Source of the DNA: JACQSR01 sp042577505
GTDB taxonomy: Archaea > Nanobdellota > Nanobdellia > Woesearchaeales > JACQSR01
Length of the DNA stretch: 25,886 nt
Reading direction: 5' to 3'
Assembly: GCA_042577505.1 (NCBI GenBank)
Contig: JBHPEA010000018.1
Coordinates: 1-25,886, forward strand
A program made the translations under genes and the position numbers. The notes beneath the pieces were generated by a model. It was not told the DNA's origin. It saw nothing but the letters and a program-made list of their open reading frames with translations, and ran no database searches. Positions 1 through 8,441 of this stretch are shown here, piece by piece. Positions within the stretch are counted from its first letter, which is position 1, and each line of letters begins with the position of its first letter.

Positions 1-55
1 GGGATAGAGTAATTGAAGTTTGTAAAAGTCAACCAAAACAATCACAGTTAGTACT
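1..55. repeat. 55-bp exact copy of 527-581
   Basis: Bases 1-55 are identical to 527-581 inside the cdc6 gene. The match stops at base 56 (A here, T at 582). In this copy the frame that would continue into the downstream cdc6 sequence has a stop at 10-12, so it is not part of an intact gene. An exact repeat of 55 bases at the very edge of the sequence is what a de Bruijn assembler with k=55 leaves at a branch point. I read it as a contig-end artefact rather than biology. Confidence 0.85.
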
Positions 56-98
56 AGTTGTTTTTCTCATTGCTTGATAGAGAAAAACAACTAGTACT
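50..98. repeat. 19-bp perfect inverted repeat at contig edge
   Basis: Arms 50-68 and 80-98 are exact reverse complements around an 11-base loop. The right arm is genuine cdc6 coding sequence leading into the Walker B region. The left arm begins in the self-complementary hexamer AGTACT, which it shares with the 55-bp copy. This is the signature of a fold-back or template-switch chimera at a microhomology, joined to the terminal k-mer. A true hairpin is possible but less likely. Confidence 0.75.
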
Positions 99-858
99 TC
101 TAATTATGGATGAAATTGATCAGCTAGTAAAAAAAGCAGGAGATGAAATACTTTATAACCTAACAAGAATAAACGAAGAACTAAAAAATAGCCAAATCGC
201 AATAATTGGATTATCAAACGATTTAATGTTCATTGACCACATAGACCCCAGAGTGAAATCTTCCTTATCTGAAGAAGAAATCTTATTTCCCCCTTATAAC
301 GCATTACAAATCCAAGACATACTAAAAAAAAGGGTCTCTGTAGCATTCAAAGAGGGTCTTTTGGAACCAGGAGTTGTAGAAAAATGCGCAGCCTATGCAG
401 CAAGAGAGCACGGTGATGCAAGAAGGGCATTAGAACTCATGCGTGTCGCAGGAGAGGTCGCTGAAAGAAAGGGAGAATCAAAAGTCCAACTTAAACATAT
501 CGATGAAGCAGATGACAAAATAGAAAGGGATAGAGTAATTGAAGTTTGTAAAAGTCAACCAAAACAATCACAGTTAGTACTTTTTGCAATAATCTCCATC
601 TCAGAAAAAGGCTCTGAAACAATTTATACTGGAGAAGCGTACGAACTTTACAGAACATTATGTCAACAAACCTCACTAAGACCTCTAACTCAAAGAAGGG
701 TCTCAGATGTTGTCGCGGAATTAGACATGCTAGGAATAATCAACGTTAAAGTGATCTCAAAAGGAAGGTATGGAAGAACAAGGGAGATTTCATTGGGAGT
801 ACCGCCCCACGTGATCCCAAAAATAAAAGACATCTTACAGCAGGAACTGGATTTATAA
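79..858 (+). CDS. cdc6: Orc1/Cdc6 origin-binding AAA+ ATPase, 5'-truncated
   Basis: This is the C-terminal two thirds of an archaeal Orc1/Cdc6 protein, which binds origins and helps load MCM. The reading frame enters at about base 79 and reaches Walker B (MDEIDQL) within a few codons. It continues through a sensor-1-like stretch (IGLSND), the region PPY..LQIQDIL, and a sensor-2 region with HGDARRALELMR. A C-terminal winged helix follows (about the last 90 residues, with TGEAYELY and TQRRVSDVVAELDMLGII). Walker A and the N-terminus are missing because the contig begins here. The TTG at 58 lies inside the chimeric inverted repeat and is not a credible start. The stop lies 7 bases before polB, so the three replication genes are probably co-transcribed. 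Confidence 0.93.
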   Translation, partial: REKQLVLLIMDEIDQLVKKAGDEILYNLTRINEELKNSQIAIIGLSNDLMFIDHIDPRVKSSLSEEEILFPPYNALQIQDILKKRVSVAFKEGLLEPGVVEKCAAYAAREHGDARRALELMRVAGEVAERKGESKVQLKHIDEADDKIERDRVIEVCKSQPKQSQLVLFAIISISEKGSETIYTGEAYELYRTLCQQTSLRPLTQRRVSDVVAELDMLGIINVKVISKGRYGRTREISLGVPPHVIPKIKDILQQELDL

Positions 859-865
859 TTCTAAA

Positions 866-2392
866 ATGGAAAGTATTGAAAGAAAAAAAGAAGTTGTACG
901 ACATTTTTTAGATAGGGGCATTTTAGTAAGTTCCGATTTCTTAGAATCTTTCAATTCAGAAGAAAAACTAGATCAAATATCTGGACTTCCAGAAGATCTA
1001 CTGATTTTACAAAAAGAAACCCTGTCATTAATTGGAGAAAAATTAAATTGGAGCGAATACGAAAGAGTAAAGGTACTTGAAGAAAAAGGAAAGGCAAAAG
1101 TAGAGTACACAAAAATTGAAGAGAAGAAAGCACCACCATTCAAAATTGTTACTTCCCACGAAATGGAACCAGAGAAAAGAGAGGTGAGTAATTTCGTAGA
1201 CTACTTCAGCGTAAGATATAAAAATTTTGAAAGATTGCTAAAATCTAGACACGAAATTGTAAACTTAATGTCTGTAAGTAGAGCAAAAAACAAAAAAGAA
1301 AAAGAGACATTATCGATTATAGGTTTGGTAGCATCTAAAGATTTTACAAAAGCAGGTAACCTAATTATCACTTTAGAAGATCAAACTGGATCAATCAAAG
1401 TTCTATTAAGCAAAAACAAACCAGAACTTTTCAATCATGCAAGAGACCTTGTTCTCGACGAAGTTGTGGGGATTGTGGGAGTGTGCGGAGAAAATATTGT
1501 ATTCGCAAATGAGGTTGTGTGGCCAGATATTCCATTAACAAAAGAACTTAAGAAAAGCGCAAAAGAAGAGTACGCATTATTCCTCTCTGATGTCCACGTC
1601 GGATCTAATTTATTTTTAGAAAAAGATTTTCAAAAATTCACAAATTGGCTAAGTGGGAATGCAGGTAATGAAAAACAAAAAGAAATTGCATCAAAAGTAA
1701 AATATATTTTCATCGTAGGAGATTTGGTGGATGGTTGTGGAATATATCCATCACAAGAAAAAGACCTCGTAATAAAAAACATCACAGACCAATACAAAAG
1801 AGCAGCAGAACTTCTAAAACAAATCCCTAAAGAAATGAATATCATAATTTGCCCGGGAAATCACGATGCTGTTAGATTATCAGAGCCCCAACCAAGACTT
1901 TACGAAGACTTTGCAGCAGATTTATACAGTATGCCCAATGTAACTCTCGTCAGCAATCCTTCGTTAATTAATATATCCTCCGACGGAAAAACCCCCGGAC
2001 TAGATGTTTTAATGTATCATGGTTTTTCGTTCGATTATTACATTGCAAACGTTGACACGATAAGGAATAATGGAGGTTATGACCGAGCAGACCTAGTCAT
2101 GAAATTCTTATTACAAAGAAGGCATTTGGCTCCAAGCCACACATCAACACTGTACATCCCAGACACCCAAAAAGACCCATTAATCATAGATCAAATCCCA
2201 GACATATTTGTTACTGGCCACATACATAAATCAATTGTCGCTCAGTTTAGAAACATAACTCTAATCAGCGGTAGTTGTTGGCAGTCTAAAACAGATTACC
2301 AGGAAAAATTAGGGCACAATCCAGAACCAAGTAGAGTTCCAATTGTAAATCTCCATACAAGAGAAGCAAAAATATTGAGGTTTGGCGAATGA
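866..2392 (+). CDS. polB: DNA polymerase D small subunit DP1 (3'-5' exonuclease)
   Basis: This is the proofreading subunit of archaeal replicative polymerase D. An N-terminal helical region (about 1-110) is followed by an OB fold (about 148-225, around GLVASKDF and ITLEDQTGSIKV). A calcineurin-like phosphoesterase domain comes next, with all metal-binding motifs present: DVHVG 242-246, GDLVDG 285-290, GNHD 331-334, YHG 384-386 and GHIH 451-454. The exonuclease is therefore expected to be active, as in Pyrococcus DP1. At 508 residues it is shorter than the Pyrococcus protein because the disordered N-terminal part is short. The start is 7 bases after the cdc6 stop, and the gene ends in an ATGA overlap with polC, indicating translational coupling. 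Confidence 0.97.
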   Translation: MESIERKKEVVRHFLDRGILVSSDFLESFNSEEKLDQISGLPEDLLILQKETLSLIGEKLNWSEYERVKVLEEKGKAKVEYTKIEEKKAPPFKIVTSHEMEPEKREVSNFVDYFSVRYKNFERLLKSRHEIVNLMSVSRAKNKKEKETLSIIGLVASKDFTKAGNLIITLEDQTGSIKVLLSKNKPELFNHARDLVLDEVVGIVGVCGENIVFANEVVWPDIPLTKELKKSAKEEYALFLSDVHVGSNLFLEKDFQKFTNWLSGNAGNEKQKEIASKVKYIFIVGDLVDGCGIYPSQEKDLVIKNITDQYKRAAELLKQIPKEMNIIICPGNHDAVRLSEPQPRLYEDFAADLYSMPNVTLVSNPSLINISSDGKTPGLDVLMYHGFSFDYYIANVDTIRNNGGYDRADLVMKFLLQRRHLAPSHTSTLYIPDTQKDPLIIDQIPDIFVTGHIHKSIVAQFRNITLISGSCWQSKTDYQEKLGHNPEPSRVPIVNLHTREAKILRFGE

Positions 2393-5300
2393 TTGCAATG
2401 AGTAGTGATATGAGAGCATACCTTGATAGTATTAACAAAGTAGTTGCTGAAGAATACAAACTTGCAAAAATCGTAAGAAAAAAAGGTTTTGATCCAAGCC
2501 TAGAAAGTGAAATGCCTTTAGCGAGAAACATGGCTGAACGTGTTGAAGGTTTAATCTCAATGGTTTCTCCCCAGATAATCGGATCGGGAGTTTCAAAGAG
2601 AATCTCTTCTTTAGAAGAAAAATTTGGAAAGTTAGATTGGAGGGTAGCATTATCTATCGCATTAGAAGTTGCCCAACAAAAATTCTACAAATTTGATTCT
2701 AAATTAAAAGCAATGGAAACAGGAATTCGTGTTGGTCTGGCGTACCTTACTCTAGGTGTTGTAAGCTCGCCAATAGAGGGATTCGTGGAACTAAAAATAA
2801 AAAAAAGAAAGGATGGAAAAGAATATTTCTGTCTAATGTACTCTGGCCCAATAAGGAGCGCAGGAGGAACTGGTGCTGCAGTTTCTGTTTTAGTAGCAGA
2901 TTACGTTAGAAAAAACATGGGCTATGAAATCTATGATCCCACCGAAGAAGAAATCCGGAGGGTGATTACTGAAGTATATGATTATCATGAGAGGGTCACA
3001 AATTTACAATATCTACCAAAGGAACAAGAGCTACAATTCCTAGCAAGCAAAATTCCAGTTCAAATTGATGGGGACCCTTCCGAACAAATTGAAGTTAGCA
3101 ACCAAAAAGATCTAGAGAGAATTGAAACCAACCGTATAAGAAATGGCCCCTGCTTAGTAATGGGAGAATGCCTTGCACAAAAAGCACCGAAATTATTGAA
3201 ACAGTACAATAAGTGGGGAAAAGATTTTGGTATTGATGATTGGGCATTCTTAGATGAATATGTGCAGTTACAATCAGAACTAAAAGCCAAAGGTGCGGAA
3301 GAAGATAGTGGAGGGATTAAACCAGTTTACACATATATTGAAGATTTAGTCGCTGGTCGACCAGTCCTCACACACCCCCTTGCAGCAGGAGGATTCAGAT
3401 TAAGATTTGGAAGATCAAGAGTTTGTGGTTTCAGTGCAGCAAGCGTCCATCCTGCAACAATGCGCGTTCTTGATGAATTCATTGCAATTGGAACCCAGGT
3501 AAAAGTAGAAAGGCCAGGAAAGGCAGCGACATTAACAGTCTGCGACTCTATCGAAGGACCAATTGTTAAATTAAAAAACGGAAGTGTGATTAGACTTAAT
3601 TCAGAAGTAAAGGCAAAAGAACTAAATGACGAAGTTGAAGAGATATTATTCTTAGGAGATATTCTATTTAATTATGGAGATTTTTTCACACGTGCTCACA
3701 AACTTGTTCCTGCGGGTTATTGTGAGGAGTGGTGGATACAAGAGTTTGAGAAGGCAGCAGTCACACTTTTCGGATCCTTAGACCCCAGCAAAATTGGAGA
3801 ATTCTGTGGAGTTAATGAAGAGGTAATAAAAAAAATCTTAAAAGATCCTTTAGAGAACTTAAGCGGCAAAGACGCAATGTCCATTTCTACAAAATTGAAT
3901 ATCCCTTTACACCCCCTTTATACTCCCTTTTGGAAAACGATTTCCAAAAACCAATTTCTAACTTTATTACAATGGTTAGAAAAAATGAAAATTGTTAGGG
4001 AAGAAGAAATTGAGAAGATTATTCTACCATACGAAGAACCTGGAAAAAGGATTTTAGAACTTTTAGGAACCCCCCACATCGCGACAGGAAAAGAACATAT
4101 TGTTATTACAAAGGATGAATCTTACCCTTTATTAGGATCCCTGGGAATAGAAAGCACCAACGAGATCCCTGAGTTAATAGGGATTGTGAAGGAAAAAGAA
4201 CAGGGAGATGTTCTAGATATCATTAACACATTAGCTAAAGTAACAGTAAGGGACAAAGCAGGAGTTTTCATCGGAGCAAGAATGGGTCGACCCGAAAAAG
4301 CAAAGATGAGACAACTAACTGGGAATCCCCATACATTATTTCCTGTTGGAGAAGAAGGAGGTAGATTAAGATGTTTCCAAAGCGCTTTAGAAGCAGGAAA
4401 GATTACTGCAGAATTCCCAGTGTACGAATGTAGGAAGTGTAAAAAAGAAACTGTATTTTCAATTTGCGAAACTTGTGGGGAAAAAACCGATAAAAAATTC
4501 TTCTGCAATATGTGTGGTTTAATTGATCATGATGAATGTAAAAAACACGGAAAAGCAGCTTCTTATCGAAAAAAAGATATTGACATAAAAACTTATTTCC
4601 AACTGGGTTTGAAAAAACTAAAAATGAATGCCTACCCAGACCTAATCAAAGGCGTAAGAGGGACTTCGAATAAAGGCCACATACCGGAACATTTTATGAA
4701 GGGCATTCTAAGATCAAAACACGAGGTTTCTGTAAATAAAGACGGGACGGTTAGATATGATATGACCCAACTTCCAATTACTCACTTCAAACCTATAGAG
4801 ATCGGAACTTCAATAGAAAAACTGAAAGAACTGGGTTATTCGAAAGATACTTATGGAAAAGAATTAACAGATACTGGCCAGATAGTTGAGATAAAACCCC
4901 AAGACCTAATCATCCCTTGTTGTAGGGAAGCCCTAGATGATGGTGCAGACAAAGTCCTTTTCAATGTTGCAAACTTTATTGATGAAATGTTAGAAAGGAT
5001 GTATGGCGTTGAACCCTATTTTAAATTAAAATCTCCTGACGATCTTAGAGGAAAATTAGTTATTGCACTTGCACCCCATATCTCTGCAGGGATGGTCGGA
5101 AGAATAATCGGATTCTCAAATACTCAGGGATTGTTTGCCCACCCTATGTTCCATGCTTCTTGCAGAAGAGACTGTGATGGAGACGAACTTTCTATTGTAA
5201 TGCTATTGGATGTATTGTTAAATTTCTCAAGATCTTTTATTCCGTCTACCAGGGGAGCAACTCAAGATGCCCCGCTAGTATTAACCTCTGAACTAACTCC

Positions 5301-5922
5301 TTCTGAAGTCGATGATATGGTTTTTGATGTTGACGTTGCTTGGAAATACCCTTTAGAATTTTATGAGGCATGTTCAAAACTAAAGGATCCTACAGCAATT
5401 AAAATAGAGAGAATAGCAAACAGACTGAATACAGAAAAGCAATATGAAGGAATGGGATTTACTCACCACACCACCAACATTAACAAAGGGGTTACCTGTT
5501 CTGCATACAAAACATTACCTTCAATGGAAGAAAAACTTAAAGGACAAACAAGACTTGCAGAAAAGATCAGGGCAGTAGATCAAACCGATGTTGCACGTTT
5601 AGTTATTGAAAAACATTTCTTGAAAGACATAAGAGGAAACTTAAGAAAATTCTCAACACAACAATTTAGGTGTGTGAAATGTAATGAGAAATTCCGAAGA
5701 CCCCCTTTACTGGGAAAATGTACAAAATGTGCCGGAAAAATTCTTTTCACGGTCTCAGAAGGATCTATTGTTAAATATCTCCAGCCCGCAATTTCTCTAG
5801 CAGAAAAATACAACGTCCCCGCCTACGTCCAGCAAAACCTAGAACTAGTAAAACGAAGAGTCGAAGGTGTCTTCGGAAAAGACAAAGAAGTTCAAGAAGG
5901 ATTAGGAAAGTGGTTTGGGTAA
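2389..5922 (+). CDS. polC: DNA polymerase D large subunit DP2 (catalytic)
   Basis: This is the catalytic subunit of polymerase D, a two-double-psi-beta-barrel polymerase. The N-terminal family signature is present (GPIRSAGGTGAAVSVLVADY; DYHERVTNLQYLP). The active-site segment RRDCDGDELS places the conserved acidic residues at D928, D930 and D932. Two zinc-binding regions are visible: a CxxC series at about 681-725 and another at about 1093-1123. The C-terminus ends QEGLGKWFG, which fits a PIP box (Q-x-x-L-x-x-W-F) for PCNA; polymerase D is known to contact PCNA through the DP2 tail. No intein interrupts it, and 1177 residues is near family length. It starts at the ATGA overlap with polB and stops one base before the end of the convergent gene. 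A second, diverged copy of its 3' end lies at 6994-7065. Confidence 0.97.
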   Translation: MIAMSSDMRAYLDSINKVVAEEYKLAKIVRKKGFDPSLESEMPLARNMAERVEGLISMVSPQIIGSGVSKRISSLEEKFGKLDWRVALSIALEVAQQKFYKFDSKLKAMETGIRVGLAYLTLGVVSSPIEGFVELKIKKRKDGKEYFCLMYSGPIRSAGGTGAAVSVLVADYVRKNMGYEIYDPTEEEIRRVITEVYDYHERVTNLQYLPKEQELQFLASKIPVQIDGDPSEQIEVSNQKDLERIETNRIRNGPCLVMGECLAQKAPKLLKQYNKWGKDFGIDDWAFLDEYVQLQSELKAKGAEEDSGGIKPVYTYIEDLVAGRPVLTHPLAAGGFRLRFGRSRVCGFSAASVHPATMRVLDEFIAIGTQVKVERPGKAATLTVCDSIEGPIVKLKNGSVIRLNSEVKAKELNDEVEEILFLGDILFNYGDFFTRAHKLVPAGYCEEWWIQEFEKAAVTLFGSLDPSKIGEFCGVNEEVIKKILKDPLENLSGKDAMSISTKLNIPLHPLYTPFWKTISKNQFLTLLQWLEKMKIVREEEIEKIILPYEEPGKRILELLGTPHIATGKEHIVITKDESYPLLGSLGIESTNEIPELIGIVKEKEQGDVLDIINTLAKVTVRDKAGVFIGARMGRPEKAKMRQLTGNPHTLFPVGEEGGRLRCFQSALEAGKITAEFPVYECRKCKKETVFSICETCGEKTDKKFFCNMCGLIDHDECKKHGKAASYRKKDIDIKTYFQLGLKKLKMNAYPDLIKGVRGTSNKGHIPEHFMKGILRSKHEVSVNKDGTVRYDMTQLPITHFKPIEIGTSIEKLKELGYSKDTYGKELTDTGQIVEIKPQDLIIPCCREALDDGADKVLFNVANFIDEMLERMYGVEPYFKLKSPDDLRGKLVIALAPHISAGMVGRIIGFSNTQGLFAHPMFHASCRRDCDGDELSIVMLLDVLLNFSRSFIPSTRGATQDAPLVLTSELTPSEVDDMVFDVDVAWKYPLEFYEACSKLKDPTAIKIERIANRLNTEKQYEGMGFTHHTTNINKGVTCSAYKTLPSMEEKLKGQTRLAEKIRAVDQTDVARLVIEKHFLKDIRGNLRKFSTQQFRCVKCNEKFRRPPLLGKCTKCAGKILFTVSEGSIVKYLQPAISLAEKYNVPAYVQQNLELVKRRVEGVFGKDKEVQEGLGKWFG

Positions 5923-6942
5923 TCACCAAGTAGTATGAATCTGATACCTACCCTCTGAACAACCAGCAGGATTATCAACACATTTTTTACAACTCGTTTC
6001 TCCACAAGGGCCGTTTAAACTGTACCATATCTCATTTTCTCCCCAGCCCAGCTCCCAACACTCTCCACTTTTACACTCCTGCCCATTAACACCTGGACAA
6101 CCACCCACTCCACAATTTTTCACCACACCTCCATCATAAGAAACTCCGGTATGGAAGTATAAATTTAGACAATTAAGGTTTCCATTGAATGGTTGAGCTG
6201 AATTCGAGGTATAATAATATGCATCGCCAGCATTGGGGCTCGATTGACCACAAACCCATTTTATTGCATAATTGCTCGGATCCTCATCCATACACTCCCT
6301 TTCATCTACACAAATTTTCCCACTTGGACAGCAGCCATTTGGTGCACCTGAACAAGGAACAGTATCCGATCCACATACTTGATCAATACAATCCCACATA
6401 TATTCTGGATCTTGAACTTGATCCTCAGGACAGCATAAAATTGTGCCATCTGGTTTAGTACCTGCAATATGAGTTCCTTCTTCAGGACAAATCTCTCCCT
6501 CACATTGACACCCCAAATCTGTTTCTTCACACCCATCAAAACCACAAGGAATCACGATCCCTCTCGACTGTTTACCAATGTATTCAAAACCACTAGAATG
6601 AACGTAATTACAAGGACCCTCCCTTGTCCACCAAGAGATATATCCATCAAAATGACATTCACATTCAAAATCACTCTCACTACAATCTGCTAAAGTCCCT
6701 TCTATATAACAGGGCCCACATTCACCAGGTTCTGGCTCGGGGAAATCACACACCGCATCAACACACTCCATTCCCACAGGACAACATCCACAAGGTTCAT
6801 CAACACAAACTTGCCCCTGCTCACAACAAAAACCATAATTAGTTGCAGTATTACATCGAGTATCCCCCACTTCACAACAACCATAAGCAAACAAACTAAA
6901 TGAAATTAAAAACAACACCAACCCAGATTTTGATGTGTGCAT
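5923..6942 (-). CDS. Cysteine-rich secreted protein, probable lipoprotein
   Basis: No specific function is recognised. The N-terminus has a signal peptide (hydrophobic run GLVLFLISFSLFAYGC) ending in a weak lipobox, so either lipid anchoring or plain secretion is possible. The mature part is packed with cysteines. It carries several copies of a short unit of the form CCxxGxxCVDxxC (for example CCEQGQVCVDEPC, CCPVGMECVDAVC, CCPSGKICVDEREC), which should form a disulfide-stabilised extracellular chain. Two ATGs are in frame, at 6948 and 6942. The TATA box at 6964-6971 is 25-26 bases from the second, so I chose 6942 as a leaderless start (339 residues). The stop abuts the polC stop codon on the opposite strand. 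The gene sits between polC and a duplicate of the polC 3' end, as if inserted there. Confidence 0.85.
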   Translation of the reverse strand: MHTSKSGLVLFLISFSLFAYGCCEVGDTRCNTATNYGFCCEQGQVCVDEPCGCCPVGMECVDAVCDFPEPEPGECGPCYIEGTLADCSESDFECECHFDGYISWWTREGPCNYVHSSGFEYIGKQSRGIVIPCGFDGCEETDLGCQCEGEICPEEGTHIAGTKPDGTILCCPEDQVQDPEYMWDCIDQVCGSDTVPCSGAPNGCCPSGKICVDERECMDEDPSNYAIKWVCGQSSPNAGDAYYYTSNSAQPFNGNLNCLNLYFHTGVSYDGGVVKNCGVGGCPGVNGQECKSGECWELGWGENEIWYSLNGPCGETSCKKCVDNPAGCSEGRYQIHTTW

Positions 6943-6963
6943 AACCATTTTCTCATTGGAAGC

Positions 6964-6971
6964 TATTTAAA
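6964..6971 (-). promoter_or_regulatory. TATA box for the cysteine-rich gene
   Basis: On the minus strand this reads TTTAAATA. Its centre is about 25 bases from the ATG at 6942 and about 19 from the ATG at 6948. It therefore supports a leaderless transcript starting at the inner ATG. Confidence 0.6.
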
Positions 6972-6993
6972 TTTTGCTGTTTGGTCGTTCTAA

Positions 6994-7065
6994 TTGGTAG
7001 GGATAAGAGTCGAAGGAGTCTTCAGCAAAGAAGTACAGGAAGGATTAGGAGAGTGGTTTGGTTAA
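6994..7065 (+). pseudogene. Diverged duplicate of the polC (DP2) 3' end with PIP-box tail
   Basis: In the polC frame this segment encodes a tail ending RVEGVFSKEVQEGLGEWFG and a TAA stop, matching the last residues of DP2 (5857-5922). Over 7006-7065 the two copies differ at 7 of 60 aligned bases plus one in-frame 6-base gap. Four differences are synonymous third-position changes. The PCNA-binding pattern QxxLxxWF is kept. An in-frame stop at 6991-6993 shows that no long gene leads into it, so it is a relic rather than an active gene. It most likely marks one edge of the insertion that carries the cysteine-rich gene. Confidence 0.85.
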
Positions 7066-7215
7066 AGATTTTTAAGAATCAAGAACCTCTTCTACAATAT
7101 AACCCCCCTCTTGAACTACCAATCTACATATTTTTCATAATTAAAATTTATAATCCCTCTTTATTCAACGATGCACACTATTTACTACTATGATCTCCAA
7201 ATAACTAAAAGAAAT

Positions 7216-7231
7216 ACTACTAACCAGTAGT
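7216..7231. repeat. Inverted repeat ACTACT-N4-AGTAGT upstream of a promoter
   Basis: Six-base perfect arms flank a 4-base spacer, ending 14 bases upstream of the TATA box at 7246. This position suits a regulator-binding site. The core TACT-N4-AGTA resembles the TACT/AGTA half-sites described for TrmB-type regulators, but the link is only an inference. Confidence 0.35.
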
Positions 7232-7245
7232 CATAATTCATAACC

Positions 7246-7253
7246 TTTAAATA
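7246..7253 (+). promoter_or_regulatory. TATA box for the gene at 7276
   Basis: The box reads TTTAAATA, preceded by AACC. Its centre is 26-27 bases before the ATG at 7276, the spacing expected for a leaderless archaeal transcript. The rest of 7066-7245 holds no recognisable gene. Confidence 0.7.
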
Positions 7254-7275
7254 CCCAATTTTCACCCTATTCTAT

Positions 7276-8133
7276 ATGGAAAACAAGCTTAGAAAAACAG
7301 CTTATGCAGTAGCATTTACTGGTTTAATTGGAGCTACAGTATATATTACAACAATTGGAAAAATAGCATATGATTTCCTATCTTCCCCCAGCCAACCAAT
7401 TCCTGTCGAAAGAACTTATGAAGGAGAAAATCAAACTTCTTTTGATCCAAAATCTAATACATACACCCTCCCAAAATCTTCCCAACCAAAACCAAGCTCT
7501 CCTGAACCAACTCAACCAAAAACACCTAATAAAGAAATATCGGATGTTGTAAACCACGATTCATTTGAAGATTATTTTCAAAAGGCGATGGCAGAAGGAA
7601 TCAAGGGTAGAAGCCCTAGAGAGGTTATGAAAATATTCTTACAATACAGAAGCCAATACAAAAATCAACCAGGACTAGCTGGAAACTATCTAAAAATTTC
7701 AGATCAACCAGGAAATCTTATCGATTACTTACAAAGCATCAATCCCCAAATTGAAAACGGATCATTAAGCGCATTAGACTTTAGTCCTTTATTCTCTTTA
7801 CACCAGTATGCAGCTTCAGCAGGAGGCAAGAAAAAAGAAGTTAGAGAAAACGCAAGAAGAATACTCGAGTCATTATCAAAAAAAGAAGACTTACTTACCA
7901 CTAGATTAAGTGGGTGTTCTAACCAAGCTATCGGATGCTATCATGCCCTTGTAAATAGTTTTGTAGGTTTAGTCATTCGCAATAGAGATCCAAATGACCC
8001 CTCACAAGAATCCGAAGACCAAGACTTATTCACAAGTTTAAGAGACAATGTTTATTCTCAGATAGTCTCCCAAGAACAAGACGATGAAGTAAGAGAACAT
8101 TGGGACAATATTTTTGATAGGGTAATTAACTAG
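7276..8133 (+). CDS. Membrane-anchored protein of unknown function
   Basis: I do not recognise this family. The N-terminus has basic residues and then one TM segment (about 9-34). A Pro/Ser/Gln-rich flexible linker (about 38-85) follows, and then a mostly helical domain of about 200 residues placed outside the cell. That domain is rich in charged residues and has a cysteine pair (SGCSNQAIGC) that could form a disulfide. The plan of TM anchor, proline-rich stalk and outer domain matches the second half of the protein at 12587, but I see no clear residue similarity. The start is fixed by the TATA box at leaderless distance. The gene is flanked by minus-strand genes and stands alone. Confidence 0.85.
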   Translation: MENKLRKTAYAVAFTGLIGATVYITTIGKIAYDFLSSPSQPIPVERTYEGENQTSFDPKSNTYTLPKSSQPKPSSPEPTQPKTPNKEISDVVNHDSFEDYFQKAMAEGIKGRSPREVMKIFLQYRSQYKNQPGLAGNYLKISDQPGNLIDYLQSINPQIENGSLSALDFSPLFSLHQYAASAGGKKKEVRENARRILESLSKKEDLLTTRLSGCSNQAIGCYHALVNSFVGLVIRNRDPNDPSQESEDQDLFTSLRDNVYSQIVSQEQDDEVREHWDNIFDRVIN

Positions 8134-8150
8134 AAATTCAGTTTCAAAAA

Positions 8151-8441
8151 TCAAACCTTAAAAATCTCAACATGAGGGATTCCAGAAACTTTCTTAACAT
8201 GCTCCTCTTTTACAATTCCTTTCGAAACAAGTAAAGAAACAGACTTTTCTCCAATAACATGAGCACATTGTGCAATCTCAACTAACTTCACAACATCATC
8301 TTCATTAGCTTCTTCTCCTTTATAGAAATCCTGAGTCAAATCTAATTGTAAATTACCCTCTTCAAACTTCTTATCAATTAGATCGTTATCACAGACTGAA
8401 AGAATTAATTTATTTTCGTGTTTATGTTTTTTTACTATCAT
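8151..8441 (-). CDS. DUF424 family protein
   Basis: This is a 96-residue archaeal protein of the DUF424 family. Family features visible are the N-terminal strand (KLILSVCDNDLIDKKF), the segment GNLQLDLTQDFYKG, a central VGE-like motif (HVIGEKSVSLLV) and the C-terminal GIPHVEIF. The biochemical role of the family is not established. It overlaps the aIF2-beta stop codon by 4 bases (ATGA), so the two are translationally coupled. The same gene pairing is common in archaea, which suggests a role linked to translation. Confidence 0.88.
   Translation of the reverse strand: MIVKKHKHENKLILSVCDNDLIDKKFEEGNLQLDLTQDFYKGEEANEDDVVKLVEIAQCAHVIGEKSVSLLVSKGIVKEEHVKKVSGIPHVEIFKV

Noticed and set aside
4122..4508. 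128-codon open frame on the minus strand inside polC
   Set aside because: It lies fully within the strongly conserved DP2 coding sequence, has no promoter or ribosome-binding site, and its product has no recognisable features; it is a shadow frame.
2389..5922. Possible intein in polC, or in mcm further on
   Set aside because: Both proteins have normal length and uninterrupted motifs; no intein splice or homing endonuclease block is seen.
6189..6842. Overlapping plus-strand open frames rich in His, Thr and Pro opposite the cysteine-rich gene
   Set aside because: They are antisense shadows of cysteine- and glycine-coding triplets; the minus-strand product has a signal peptide and repeated cysteine units.
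7066..7245. tRNA or other RNA gene in the gap before 7276
   Set aside because: No cloverleaf or T-loop GTTCRA motif could be found; only the short inverted repeat and the promoter are visible.
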